DNA of 64,000 nt. It comes from Stieleria magnilauensis. Lineage in GTDB: Bacteria; Planctomycetota; Planctomycetia; Pirellulales; Pirellulaceae. The stretch lies in the NCBI GenBank assembly GCA_007753675.1, contig CP036432.1:4004394-4068393 (forward strand), given 5' to 3'. Both the position numbers and the translations under genes were made by a program. Each line of letters starts with the position of its first letter. Position 1 is the first letter of the stretch. The notes beneath the pieces were generated by a model. That model saw only the letters and a program-made list of their open reading frames with translations. It ran no database searches and was not told the origin of the DNA. Positions 46,640 to 55,700 of the stretch are shown here, piece by piece.

Positions 46640-48141
46640 TTCTGTTCAAACGAGCCACTGCCGCACAACGAGCCGTCGCGTTATGGATGGTCTTCAGCGC
46701 CGCTCTGATCTCCCTCGCCGTCGGTCAAGAAGTCCGCGAAGGCCTGCCCGGTGGGGCTCTGATCAACGATCTCGCGGCAAGCCATCCCGTTTCGGCGTAC
46801 ATCGATGCATCAACCCTGCTGGTCGCGGAGATCGACTGGGAAAAACTGGACGTCGACGCGTTTTTTAAAACCGTCCAAAACCTGACAGGGGATCGACCCT
46901 CTGACACGGCCATGGTGAAAGATCTGATCGGAAAACTCAAAGCGGGAAAAGCCGGTCGCATCTACGTCTTGGCGGGGCAGCAAACACTCAGCGATCGCTC
47001 GCCCCTGGTTGTTATTCCGACGACAGAGGCACCGACGCTGTTCGATTCGATCAAAGGCCTGTTCGGCGAGAACGTCCGAATCGCGCCTTCGGGGTCCGCT
47101 CTGCTGTTCGGAACGCCCGATCAACTCGATCGCATTGAATCGTTGACTCCCATCAGTCACGACGACATCCTGACTCCGCTTCGCGACGCGAATCGGCTGC
47201 AACATACCGCGGTGATCACATTGCCCGACACGTCGCGCGAGTTACTGGCCAAGTTGTGGCCGGCAGCAGCACCCTACCGGTTCCCTGTCAAGGTTTCACC
47301 GCGCCAGGCGGTCGCTGACATTCATCGACTGATCCTCTCGGTCCGCACTCCGCCGGATCCGCTGGTTCGCCTGTCTTTGGACACCGTCAACGACGAAGCA
47401 ACCGACCGCATCCACGAATCGTTGGCAGCGATCAAACAACAGTTCGATCCGATGCTAGCCGGCGTGACACTGAATCGCGAGCAACAACGGATCATCGTGG
47501 AGATCGACCGCAAAACCATTGAGTTTGTTGAAACGCTGGCATCCGAAATGCGCCAATCGGCAGCCCGGTCAAAACGCGTCTCGACCATGAAGCAGCTAGG
47601 CATTGCGTTTTACAACTATCACAACCGCGAGAAACATCTGCCGCCCCGTTGTTTCGTCGATCGCGACGGCAATCCGCTGCACAGTTGGCTGGTCGCGGTT
47701 TTGCCGGATATCGACAACCTGGCGCTGTATCGCAGCATTCGACTCGATCTGCCATGGGATGCCGACGAGAACGCACGACTGCGAAGGACTGTGCCCGCCG
47801 GGTTCGGCAGTCAGCAGTTGCCGGTCGGCCACACCGTCATTCGCGCCCCGGTGTTTCCCGGATCGCTGTGGCACGGGGATGGTCCGCCGAAACGACTGAA
47901 GGACATCACCGACCCGGTGGCGAACACGATCCTGCTGATCGAGGCGCCCGACGACGCCTCGATTCACTGGGCCGACCCGACGCCGTGGATCATTTCTCAG
48001 GACAATCTGATGAACGATGTCTTCGGCGACCGCGACGATGCACGCGTGCTGCTTGCCGACGGATCGGTGCTGTTGCTCAAACGAGCAGACGTGGACCAGC
48101 AAACACTCAAAGCGATGCTGACCATCGCCGCCGGTGATTAA
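46636..48141 (+). CDS. Secreted protein with C-terminal DUF1559-like region
   Basis: This 501-residue protein has a signal-type N-terminus (VALWMVFSAALISLAVGQ). Residues ~50-330 form a novel region with repeated substrate-like strands (LVVIPTTEAPTLFDSIKGL). Residues ~345-500 match the DUF1559 pattern: STMKQLGIAFYNYHNREKHLPP, then PLHSWLVAVLPDIDN, and a closing ARVLLADGSV. The usual N-terminal prepilin helix of DUF1559 proteins is absent, so this is a domain reused at the end of another protein. The ATG overlaps the previous stop by 4 bases, completing the four-gene operon. Confidence 0.8.
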   Translation: MILFKRATAAQRAVALWMVFSAALISLAVGQEVREGLPGGALINDLAASHPVSAYIDASTLLVAEIDWEKLDVDAFFKTVQNLTGDRPSDTAMVKDLIGKLKAGKAGRIYVLAGQQTLSDRSPLVVIPTTEAPTLFDSIKGLFGENVRIAPSGSALLFGTPDQLDRIESLTPISHDDILTPLRDANRLQHTAVITLPDTSRELLAKLWPAAAPYRFPVKVSPRQAVADIHRLILSVRTPPDPLVRLSLDTVNDEATDRIHESLAAIKQQFDPMLAGVTLNREQQRIIVEIDRKTIEFVETLASEMRQSAARSKRVSTMKQLGIAFYNYHNREKHLPPRCFVDRDGNPLHSWLVAVLPDIDNLALYRSIRLDLPWDADENARLRRTVPAGFGSQQLPVGHTVIRAPVFPGSLWHGDGPPKRLKDITDPVANTILLIEAPDDASIHWADPTPWIISQDNLMNDVFGDRDDARVLLADGSVLLLKRADVDQQTLKAMLTIAAGD

Positions 48142-48145
48142 GTCC

Positions 48146-48243
48146 AAGTGGCGTAACGCTTCTAGCTTGCGACTGCTTTGGCTGGAAGCTGACTCCACTT
48201 TGAAGCTAAAGCTTCAAGAGAGGCAAGCTGGAAGCTTACCCCA
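48146..48243. repeat. Family D repeat (AAGTGGCGTAA...TACCCCACTT)
   Basis: The element begins CCAAGTGGCGTAACGCTTC and ends GCAAGCTGGAAGCTTACCCC, with GAAGCT/AGCTTC words between. Its ends are inverted copies of one another. The same element, longer, lies at 50327-50436, so the S46 peptidase gene sits between two copies. Confidence 0.75.
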
Positions 48244-48245
48244 CT

Positions 48246-50297
48246 TTATTTACCGATGGAGTTGGCGAGTTGGTCGGCTCCGTAGATGTTGCGGAGGGCT
48301 TCGAGGATTCCGACACCGGAAACGCTGACCGCACGGGCTTGTTGGTCGGTGTAGAGGTAATCGCTGGTCAGGCTTTGGATGTTGCCGTCAAAGATCAACC
48401 CGACCAGTTCACCCTTGCGATTGACCACCGGCGAACCACTGTTGCCGCCGATGATGTCCGCAGTGCAGACAAAGTTCAGTTGTGTGGACAGGTCCAATTT
48501 GTCTTTAGCTTGATTCCAAGAGGGCGGCAAATCGAAATCCGTTTGACCTTGGTGTTGGGCTTCGTGCTCGAAGGCCCCGGCAAAATCCGTTGCCGGTTCA
48601 ATGCGTTCGCCGTCCTGCATGTACCCTTTGACTTGACCGTAAGCTAATCGCAGCGTGAACGTCGCGTCCGGGTATCCCGATGCCCCTTGCAACTTGCTGA
48701 CCGCCGCGGTGATCTTGGCATAAGCTTGGCGTTCGCGCTCATCGAGTTCTTCGTTGATGGTTCGAATCCGGCGATACTCGGGTTCCAACTTGCGCGCCAA
48801 ATCGATCAACGCATCGTCGGAGCGTTTGATGTCGTCAAGCGTTCCGTCGAGATACGTTTTACGGACGCTGATGTCGTCCAGCTTGGTGCCCTCGATCAAT
48901 TCGGCCGCTCGTTCACGCGGTCCCTTGCCGTCCAAGACCACGGCGACCCATTCGTTGTCGCCGCCACGACTTTCGACGAAACGGGCCAATTCATCGGCCA
49001 GTTTGACGCGCTCGAGGTCTCGGTAAATCGGTGCCGTGCTGAGCAGATCTTGGACCAGCGACTCACGCCCCGATTCGGTGAATTCCCGCAATCGCTCGCC
49101 GTTGGGTTTTTCGTCTTCGGCGGCACGCAGAACCGACGTCAGCGCCAGATCGAACAACCGCGAACGGAACGTCACGGTCTGTCCCAGCATGTTCTTCTTT
49201 TCGGCCTGCACGGCCGCGATCTCGGCAAAGGCACTTTCGGTTCCGCTCAGCTCGGGATCCGATTCGGCCGCCGCGCGCAACTTGGTTTCACGTGCCTGTT
49301 TGGTCGCGATGGTGCTGGGGTCTTGCAATCCGGCCAGCATCCCCGTGTAGGCTTTGCGGCCGTTCTGGACACCGAACAACTCGTCCCGGGCGCGGCGCGT
49401 CGCTTCGGCGCCTTCCAAGCCGAATTGCTGCAGCATGATCTCTTTGCGGCGAAGGTAATCCAAGACGTACGGCAGTCTGGAGTCACGCAAAAACTTGAGC
49501 GCCTCGACGGTGAAGATCCGCTGCGTCCGCCCGGGGTTTCCGCTGACGAAGACCAAATCGCCTTCGCTGACGCCGGAATCGCTCCAGCGGAGAAAATGCT
49601 CCAACTTGGCGGGCTTGCCGTCTTCGTAGACCCGCATGATGGTGGCATCGAGATTGTAGCGAGGGTATTCAAAGTTATCGGCGTCGCCGCCGAAGAACGC
49701 GGCTGCGGTTTCGGGAGCCCAAACCAGTCGCACGTCGGTGTATTTCTTGTAACGGTACAAGTGATATTGCGCGCCGCCGAAGAGGGTCACCACGTCGCTG
49801 CGCAGACCGGTTTTGTCGGTCGACTCCTTTTCGATTTCCGCGATCACCGCCCGTCGCTGGGTCGCCGCATCGGCAACCGAAGCGTCCTTGGCGACCGCAG
49901 CATTGACACGCTCGGTCACGTCTTCGATCGAGACCAATTGGTTCAGTTCCAGATCGGGAGCTTTGAGTTCCTGGTCCAGCGACTTAGCCAAGTAACCGTC
50001 ATCGATCAGGTTGCGGTCTTCCGAACTGAGTTTGTGTAACGTGTCGCTGGCGACATGATGGTTAGTCAGCACCAAACCATCGCTGGAGATAAATGATCCC
50101 GAACCGCCGCTGTTGAACCGCACCGAAGACAAACGCAACGCGTCGGCCCACGCCTGCGAAGGCTCAAAGTCGTACTTCGATTTCAGCTGATCAACCGGCA
50201 GATCGTTGAACAAGTACATGCCTTCGTCACCAGAGGTTTCAAAGACAGGACAGAGCAAGGTCATCGTTGCCAGAGCCAAGGGGTAGAGCTTTCGCAT
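48246..50297 (-). CDS. S46 family dipeptidyl-peptidase (DPP7/DPP11-like)
   Basis: This 683-residue serine peptidase would remove dipeptides from the N-terminus of oligopeptides in the periplasm. A signal peptide is present (LYPLALATMTLLCPVFETSG). The catalytic His is in LVLTNHHVAS (H80/H81) and the nucleophile is S620 in GGNSGSPVVN. The residue 18 positions after that Ser is Gly (G638, FDGN). By analogy with Porphyromonas enzymes this is the DPP7-type choice, which favours hydrophobic P1 residues, whereas Arg marks DPP11. FNSGGSGSFIS near the start is also typical. The ATG at 50297 precedes the signal peptide. The gene sits between two family D repeats. Confidence 0.93.
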   Translation of the reverse strand: MRKLYPLALATMTLLCPVFETSGDEGMYLFNDLPVDQLKSKYDFEPSQAWADALRLSSVRFNSGGSGSFISSDGLVLTNHHVASDTLHKLSSEDRNLIDDGYLAKSLDQELKAPDLELNQLVSIEDVTERVNAAVAKDASVADAATQRRAVIAEIEKESTDKTGLRSDVVTLFGGAQYHLYRYKKYTDVRLVWAPETAAAFFGGDADNFEYPRYNLDATIMRVYEDGKPAKLEHFLRWSDSGVSEGDLVFVSGNPGRTQRIFTVEALKFLRDSRLPYVLDYLRRKEIMLQQFGLEGAEATRRARDELFGVQNGRKAYTGMLAGLQDPSTIATKQARETKLRAAAESDPELSGTESAFAEIAAVQAEKKNMLGQTVTFRSRLFDLALTSVLRAAEDEKPNGERLREFTESGRESLVQDLLSTAPIYRDLERVKLADELARFVESRGGDNEWVAVVLDGKGPRERAAELIEGTKLDDISVRKTYLDGTLDDIKRSDDALIDLARKLEPEYRRIRTINEELDERERQAYAKITAAVSKLQGASGYPDATFTLRLAYGQVKGYMQDGERIEPATDFAGAFEHEAQHQGQTDFDLPPSWNQAKDKLDLSTQLNFVCTADIIGGNSGSPVVNRKGELVGLIFDGNIQSLTSDYLYTDQQARAVSVSGVGILEALRNIYGADQLANSIGK

Positions 50298-50326
50298 GGT
50301 AAGTCGTGATGGAGGATGCAACAAAA

Positions 50327-50436
50327 GTGGCGTCAGCTTCCAGCTTGCGAATTGCAGGTTGGAAGCTTACACCACGGTGGGGATCGCAAGCTAGAAGCTT
50401 AGCCACTTGATCGCAAGCTGGAAGCTTACGCCACTT
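50327..50436. repeat. Family D repeat, composite, covers oxidoreductase stop codon
   Basis: Several copies of GCAAGCTGGAAGCTTACGCC-type units occur here, with ends AAGTGGCGTCAGCTTCCAGC and CTTACGCCACTT. The last unit contains the stop codon of the oxidoreductase (GAA GTG GCG TAA on the minus strand). Confidence 0.75.
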
Positions 50437-51718
50437 CCCAGCCGGGGCGGTAGGTTTTTTGGATCAGGGCGTCGGCCTCGGGGCAGTTGGTCGCTTTGAG
50501 ATGTTTGCCGTCCCAATCGAGCGCCTTGCCGGTGCGGAAGGCGACGTTGCCCAGCAACACCGACTCGGTCAGCGCACCGGAGTAATCAAAGTTGCACGTC
50601 GTTTCGGCGCCCGTTTTACAGGCGTGGATCCATTCCTGGTGATGACCGATCGAATCGGGAATCGTCGGGGTCGGCGGCTCAAAGTTTTTGAAGCTGTCTT
50701 CGGGGTACAGGCGGTAGTTGCCGTAGCTGGCAAACATTTTGCCTTCGCTACCGACAAACATCACACCACTACCGGGGACCTTTTCGCCGGCCACGGTCTT
50801 GGGGATGTGGTCGCCGTCGTACCACGTCATCTTGACCGGGACCTGCGATCCGCGGGCAGGGAATTCATAGTGGACCGTCAATCCCAGCGGGCAGGTTTCC
50901 GGATGCACTTCGGGCCCTTCGGCAGCAACGCGGGTGGGGTGTCTCAGGTCCAGCGCCCAGAAGGGCAGGTCCATGTAGTGGCATCCCATGTCGCCGAGGG
51001 TTCCTTGTCCGAAGTCCCACCAACGACGCCAGTTGGCCGGGTGATAGCGGCCTGCTTTGTAGGGGCGTTCCGGCGCCGGGCCGAGCCAGAGATCCCAATC
51101 CAAATGTTCCGGAACGGGATCGCCTGATTCGGGGCGTTCGCCGCCGCCCCAGCCTTTGCCCACCCAGACGTGTACTTCGGCGACGTCACCGATCGTTCCG
51201 GCGCGAATGATTTCGACGACGCGTCGATAGTTGTTGCCGGCGTGGATCTGTGTGCCCATCTGCGTGGCGACACCTTTTTCCTTGGCCGCTTCGGCGATCA
51301 GCCGCGCTTCGTGAACGGTGTGGGTCAGCGGTTTCTCACAGTAGCAATGCAGCCCGGCGCGAATGGCTCGAATCGCCGCGGGCGCATGGTTGTGGTCTGC
51401 CGTCGAGATCACGATCGCATCGGCGGTGTCGGCTTCTTCGGCGATCATTTCGCGATAGTCGCGATAGGTCTTGGCCGACGGGAATTGTGCCGCGGCTTCG
51501 GCCAGGTACTTGGAATCGATGTCGCACAAACCGACGATGTCTTCGCCCTTGACGCCATCGACGTTTGCGCCGGCACGGTTGGCCGTCCCGACACAGAGCA
51601 CCTTGAGCTTTTCGTTGGGTGAAAGAGAATCGGCGGCACGGGTTTCACTCCATACCCCGGCGGTCAGCGCTGCGGTGGAGAGGACGGCGGAGTTCTTGAG
51701 AAATTGGCGACGTTGCAT
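50426..51718 (-). CDS. Gfo/Idh/MocA family oxidoreductase with Tat signal
   Basis: This 430-residue NAD(P)-dependent oxidoreductase starts MQRRQFLKNSAVLSTAAL, a twin-arginine signal, so it is exported folded. The Rossmann domain opens KVLCVGTANRAGANVDGV, and EKPLTHTVHEAR holds the conserved EKP Lys. GQGTLGDMGCHYMDLPFW is the typical second-domain active-site segment. Secreted members are common in planctomycetes and probably act on sugars or sugar alcohols. The frame extends upstream to 51955, but that part is translated repeat DNA (LAVGREPSG-type), so the ATG at 51718 is chosen. The stop codon is inside a family D repeat. Confidence 0.92.
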   Translation of the reverse strand: MQRRQFLKNSAVLSTAALTAGVWSETRAADSLSPNEKLKVLCVGTANRAGANVDGVKGEDIVGLCDIDSKYLAEAAAQFPSAKTYRDYREMIAEEADTADAIVISTADHNHAPAAIRAIRAGLHCYCEKPLTHTVHEARLIAEAAKEKGVATQMGTQIHAGNNYRRVVEIIRAGTIGDVAEVHVWVGKGWGGGERPESGDPVPEHLDWDLWLGPAPERPYKAGRYHPANWRRWWDFGQGTLGDMGCHYMDLPFWALDLRHPTRVAAEGPEVHPETCPLGLTVHYEFPARGSQVPVKMTWYDGDHIPKTVAGEKVPGSGVMFVGSEGKMFASYGNYRLYPEDSFKNFEPPTPTIPDSIGHHQEWIHACKTGAETTCNFDYSGALTESVLLGNVAFRTGKALDWDGKHLKATNCPEADALIQKTYRPGWEVA

Positions 51719-51807
51719 GGCAGGTTCGTTCAGGCGGGTGAATGGTGGGTGTCCGCGGAACATTCTAGCCAATCGAATCAAAACGAGTGTGGGTGGTGCG
51801 GCAAGAT

Positions 51808-52003
51808 ATCCGGAGGTGTCGCTGCGGTCATCTCCGGCTACCGGCTTTGCCCCCGTTGGGCAACGCTGTGAAGCATTTTTGAGCGGTAGGGCGCGAGCCC
51901 TCCGGTGTTTCGGGAACGATAAAAGACCGGAGGGCTCGCGCCCTACCGCTAACAAGAAAAGGGGACGATGAGGGACCGGAGGGCTCGCGCCCTGCCGCTA
52001 ACA
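51808..52003. repeat. Composite repeat block (families C and A)
   Basis: A family C hairpin (51808-51846), the linker CAACGCTGTGAAGCATTTTT, and a full family A palindrome (51880-51954) follow one another. A half-copy of A lies at 51970-52003. This is the same order as in the blocks at 20.5 and 62.4 kb. The block lies between the oxidoreductase promoter and the HU terminator. Confidence 0.8.
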
Positions 52004-52023
52004 AGAAACGAGCGCGGTGCCAT

Positions 52024-52062
52024 AAAAAAACGACACGCGACAATCAGTGTCGCGTGCCGTTT
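52024..52062 (-). terminator. Intrinsic terminator of the HU-like gene
   Basis: On the minus strand, ACGGCACGCGACA pairs with TGTCGCGTGTCGT (one mismatch) across a 5-base loop and is followed by seven T residues. It ends 32 bases after the HU stop. This is a strong rho-independent terminator. Confidence 0.85.
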
Positions 52063-52093
52063 CGTTTTCTCAGGGCGAGGCTGGGGGCCAAGC

Positions 52094-52411
52094 TCAGATC
52101 ATTTCCTTGAGGCCCTTGAGCGGACGGATGACGACCTTCTTGCTGGCCGGTTTCGGCTTCAGCCAGATTTCACTTCCGTCGGACGGGTTGCGTCCCTTTC
52201 GCTTCGGTTTGGCTTCCACATCCTTGCGTTGGATCTTGCACAGACCCGGGATGGTGAACTGACCGGAGCCGGTGCGGCCCATTTCACGAGCGATCTCATC
52301 GGTCAGCGCGTCGAAAACCGCGGCGACGTCTTTTTTGGACAATTCGGTCGACTCAGCGATGTTCGCGATGATTTGAGTCTTCGTAGGTGCCTTCGGCGGA
52401 GCTTTAGCCAT
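52094..52411 (-). CDS. HU-family DNA-binding protein
   Basis: This 105-residue nucleoid protein matches HU/IHF: TKTQIIANIAESTELSKKDVAAVFDALTDEI forms the dimerisation helices, SGQFTIPGLCKIQRKD the beta arm base, and RKGRNPSDGSEIWLK the DNA-binding arm with its Arg-Asn-Pro tip. It differs from E. coli HU in having a basic, Pro/Ala-rich N-terminus (MAKAPPKAPTK) and a longer C-terminus (VVIRPLKGLKEMI), features seen in planctomycete HU-like proteins. The ATG at 52411 is preceded by AAAGG. A strong terminator follows. Confidence 0.93.
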   Translation of the reverse strand: MAKAPPKAPTKTQIIANIAESTELSKKDVAAVFDALTDEIAREMGRTGSGQFTIPGLCKIQRKDVEAKPKRKGRNPSDGSEIWLKPKPASKKVVIRPLKGLKEMI

Positions 52412-52774
52412 TTGGGAGAACCTTTTCTGATTGCTTATGCAGGAAGGGTTGAAGAGGGGATTGCGATCCCGTGTGTTTGTGACGGCCAAGTGTTATGTTG
52501 CGCCAAAGGTTGGTGCAACCCGGCATCGTCCAAAAAACCCTGCAATTTGCGGGGTTTCCGGCGATTCTTAGCCGAACGAACCGTAGCACGCGTGGGAAAT
52601 CCCCGGGGCCGAATTCGCCCAAAAACGCTTAAAAGCCCGTGTTTTCGAGGTTTGCGGCCGTTTCCACGAGCAGCCCGTCGCAAACACGCCGCCGAAAAGC
52701 CGCCGCCAAAGGCTCGAAAAAAGCCCCAAAAACAGCGGCCAAATTTCCTGGCCGAATCTCAAAAAAACCGCAAA
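52412..52774. other. Promoter region of the HU-like gene
   Basis: This gap separates the HU-like start from the 3' end of the giant surface protein gene, both minus strand. No gene is seen. The stretch 52600-52760 is rich in CCGCCGAAAAGCC and AAAACC words. It could carry a terminator for the surface protein gene, but no clear stem with T-run was found. Confidence 0.5.
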
Positions 52775-55700
52775 TCACCGCCTAAAGCGGAAAAACCGAC
52801 TGAGCGAACTCGCACTCAGACCGGACTCGGAGGTCGATTCCGACTCCGCAGCCGACTCCGTTTCGGACGCCCGGCTGTCCGTGTAAGCCTCCGCCTCGTC
52901 GGTCTCCGAAGCCGCCTCGGAAGCCAAAATTCGACTCGCACCGGTAGAGGAAACTTCCACTGCCACCGCCTCCGGTTCGTCCTCGGCATCGGAATCGTCT
53001 GACGTGGTCGGAGCCAGCAGAGCGGCCGACAACATCGGTGCTGCGACCTCGCTGACCGACGTCGCCTGAGCCACCGACTCGCCTTCGCCCGAACCGGCCG
53101 TCGAGAAGATGCCCGTCGCCGGTTCACTGTCAACGAGCGGACTGTTCACTGCGTGATTTGCCACGGTGTCAGACGATGGCGTGCCGACTTGTTCGCCTTC
53201 ACCGCTGCCGGCGGCGAGCTGCGTTGTGGCCGCACTATTTGCAGCGTTATTCGCTGCGGGGGTGCGGCTGTAATTGACGGCGTTGCTGTCCACGTTCACG
53301 CGGAACAGTCTCAAGTCGCCGATCTGGCCACGCGGCTGGACGATGTTTCGATTGCTGGTCAGCACGGCTGCGTTCAACGTATCGGGATCGGTGCCGCCGG
53401 CGTCGTCGTCTTCACCGGAGATAGTCAGTTCGGTTCCCAAGTCGTTGAGCGTGAAGTTGGCGTTGGAAATCGATTCCGATGCCAGCGACGTGGGCTCGGC
53501 CAGCAACGCCTGTTCGCCGGGTTGGACGACGACCAGCGCGGATTGCTGTGGCGTCGAGCCCAGCCAATCTTGGATCGAGAGGTACTCCGGTTTGATCCGC
53601 CCCATCTGCGCGTCGATCACCGCGTCACCATCGTCGGCGCTGCTATTGATCGTGTACTGCTGAGGCTCCTCGGCACCGCTGAAGAACGGAATCGCCGGGA
53701 TCTCGACGACGTAGTCACCGGGCAACAAGTTCGCGAAGAACAAGTTAACCCCATCGAGAGTCGGAGACTCGTTGACGGCATTGCCCAACGCATCCGTTCC
53801 GGTCAGACGTACCGCCGAAACGAGTCTGCGGCCTTGGCTGCCGCTGAATCGGACGGTGATATTTCGCTGGGTCAGATCCAGCACTTCGATGGTCAACGTT
53901 CCCACGCTGTCGGTGCCGGATCCGTCGGACACGCTGTAGGTCAGCGTGTCGGTCCCGGTGAACGTGCTGCTGGGCGGGGTGTATGTCAATTCGGTGCCGG
54001 CGGTGTTGACCGACGCGGTTCCATTTTGCGCCGTCGTTTGCTGGGCCGTGGTCAGCTTCAGTTGCAAGGTTTCGCCATCGCCATCGACGTTCTCCGGCAA
54101 GTCTTCCAAGCGAAGCACGACCGATGCGCCGCTGCCCAGGTTGATTTGAACCGTGTCATTGAGCACCGGTGGCGGGTCTTCGACTTCGGTGACGGTAAAC
54201 ATGACCGTCGCGGTCGCCACTCCGCCGCCGGTGTCGCGGATGGTGTAGGTCACCGTTTCGGTGCCGAAGAAGTTAGCGGCCGGTGCGTAGAAGAACGTGG
54301 AACCGTCGCTGCTGAACCGGGCCGTCCCGCCTTGGCTGGGTGTGCCGACACTTTCGATCACGAAGGCCTGGTCATCGACGTCGCGGTCGTCATTGGCCAG
54401 AATATCGAAGGAGGCTTCGGCGGTGTCTTCGTTGACCGTGAAGGCGTTGTCGCGCGCCGTCGGTGGCGCATCGGACGACGTCACCGTGACGGTCACCGTT
54501 ACCGTATCAGTGGCTTGCCCGTCGCTGACGACATAGGTGAAGGTATCGGTTCCGGTGAACCCGGCCGGCGGCGTGTAATCCACGGCCAAGCCATCCGAGG
54601 AAACTTCGACGGTTGCCCCCGTGGTGTTGCTGGTCACCGACGTGACGGTCAGCGTGCCATCGGTGTCGGGATCTAGCGAGTCATTGGCCAGCACGTTCAG
54701 TCGATTGGCGGTGGTCCCTTCGACCACTTCAAACGCGTCGTCCAAGCCGGTCGGCGGATCATTGACCGGTGTGACGGTGACGGTCACCGTGGCAGTGTCT
54801 TGTGCGCCGCTGCCGTCCCCGGCCCGATAGGTAAACGTCGTCGTGCCGTTGAAGTTTGCCGCCGGCGTGAACGAGACTTGGCCCGAATTCACGCTGACCG
54901 TTCCTCCGCTGGCCGGTTGGGTCACCGAGACGATCGACAAGGCCGCACTGCCGGTGGTGGTGTCGTTGGCCAGAACGTTGATGGTCATCGCCCCGGAATC
55001 TTCGGCGACGGTGATCGCGTCATCGAGCAACGTGAAGTCCAGCCCCACGGTCAAGTTGACGTTGCCAAAGAACACCGAATCGGCCGGTATCTGGTCGTCC
55101 TCGCCGTAGAGCAACATCTCACTGCTGGGCTCGTCGGCTTCTTCGCTGCGAATGTTGACGCTTCCCGCGGCGATGGCTTCCATTCGCACCCGGGCGATCA
55201 CCGATTCGGCTTCGCCGGTCGCGACCGCGGCGGTCGATGCGGCACCGAGTTCGTCAATCAAGCCGGTCGAGAACGTCCCCTTGGGCGACAGCGTAAAATT
55301 GCCGACGTATTCGATCGTCGTCCCGCCTTTGACGCGGATGATCGAGGAATCGAACAGGATGTCGGTGTAGATCGCAAACACCCCGTCGCGGTCAAAACTG
55401 CCGCGGGCGTCGACACCGACCAGTTCCAAGACAAACTCGTCTCCGACGTTGACGTTGCTGACCTCGTTACCGTCGGTGTCCCTGAGCACCAATTTGACTT
55501 CGGCCTTGGGGGCCTCGGCGACCGTGACGGTGAAGTTTTCGGTACGCGTGTTGCCGGCCAAGTCGGTGATCGCCAGCGAGAACTGCGTGTCGCCGACATC
55601 ACCGGCATCCGGCGTCCACTGGATCACGCCCGATCCGGCGTTGATCGTCGCGCCGACGGGAAATTGCGTCAACGCGTACGTGATCGAGCCTTCTTCGCTG

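Noticed and set aside
51719..51955. N-terminal extension of the Gfo/Idh oxidoreductase
   Set aside because: It translates a repeat block (LAVGREPSG type) before the Tat signal; the true start is the ATG at 51718.
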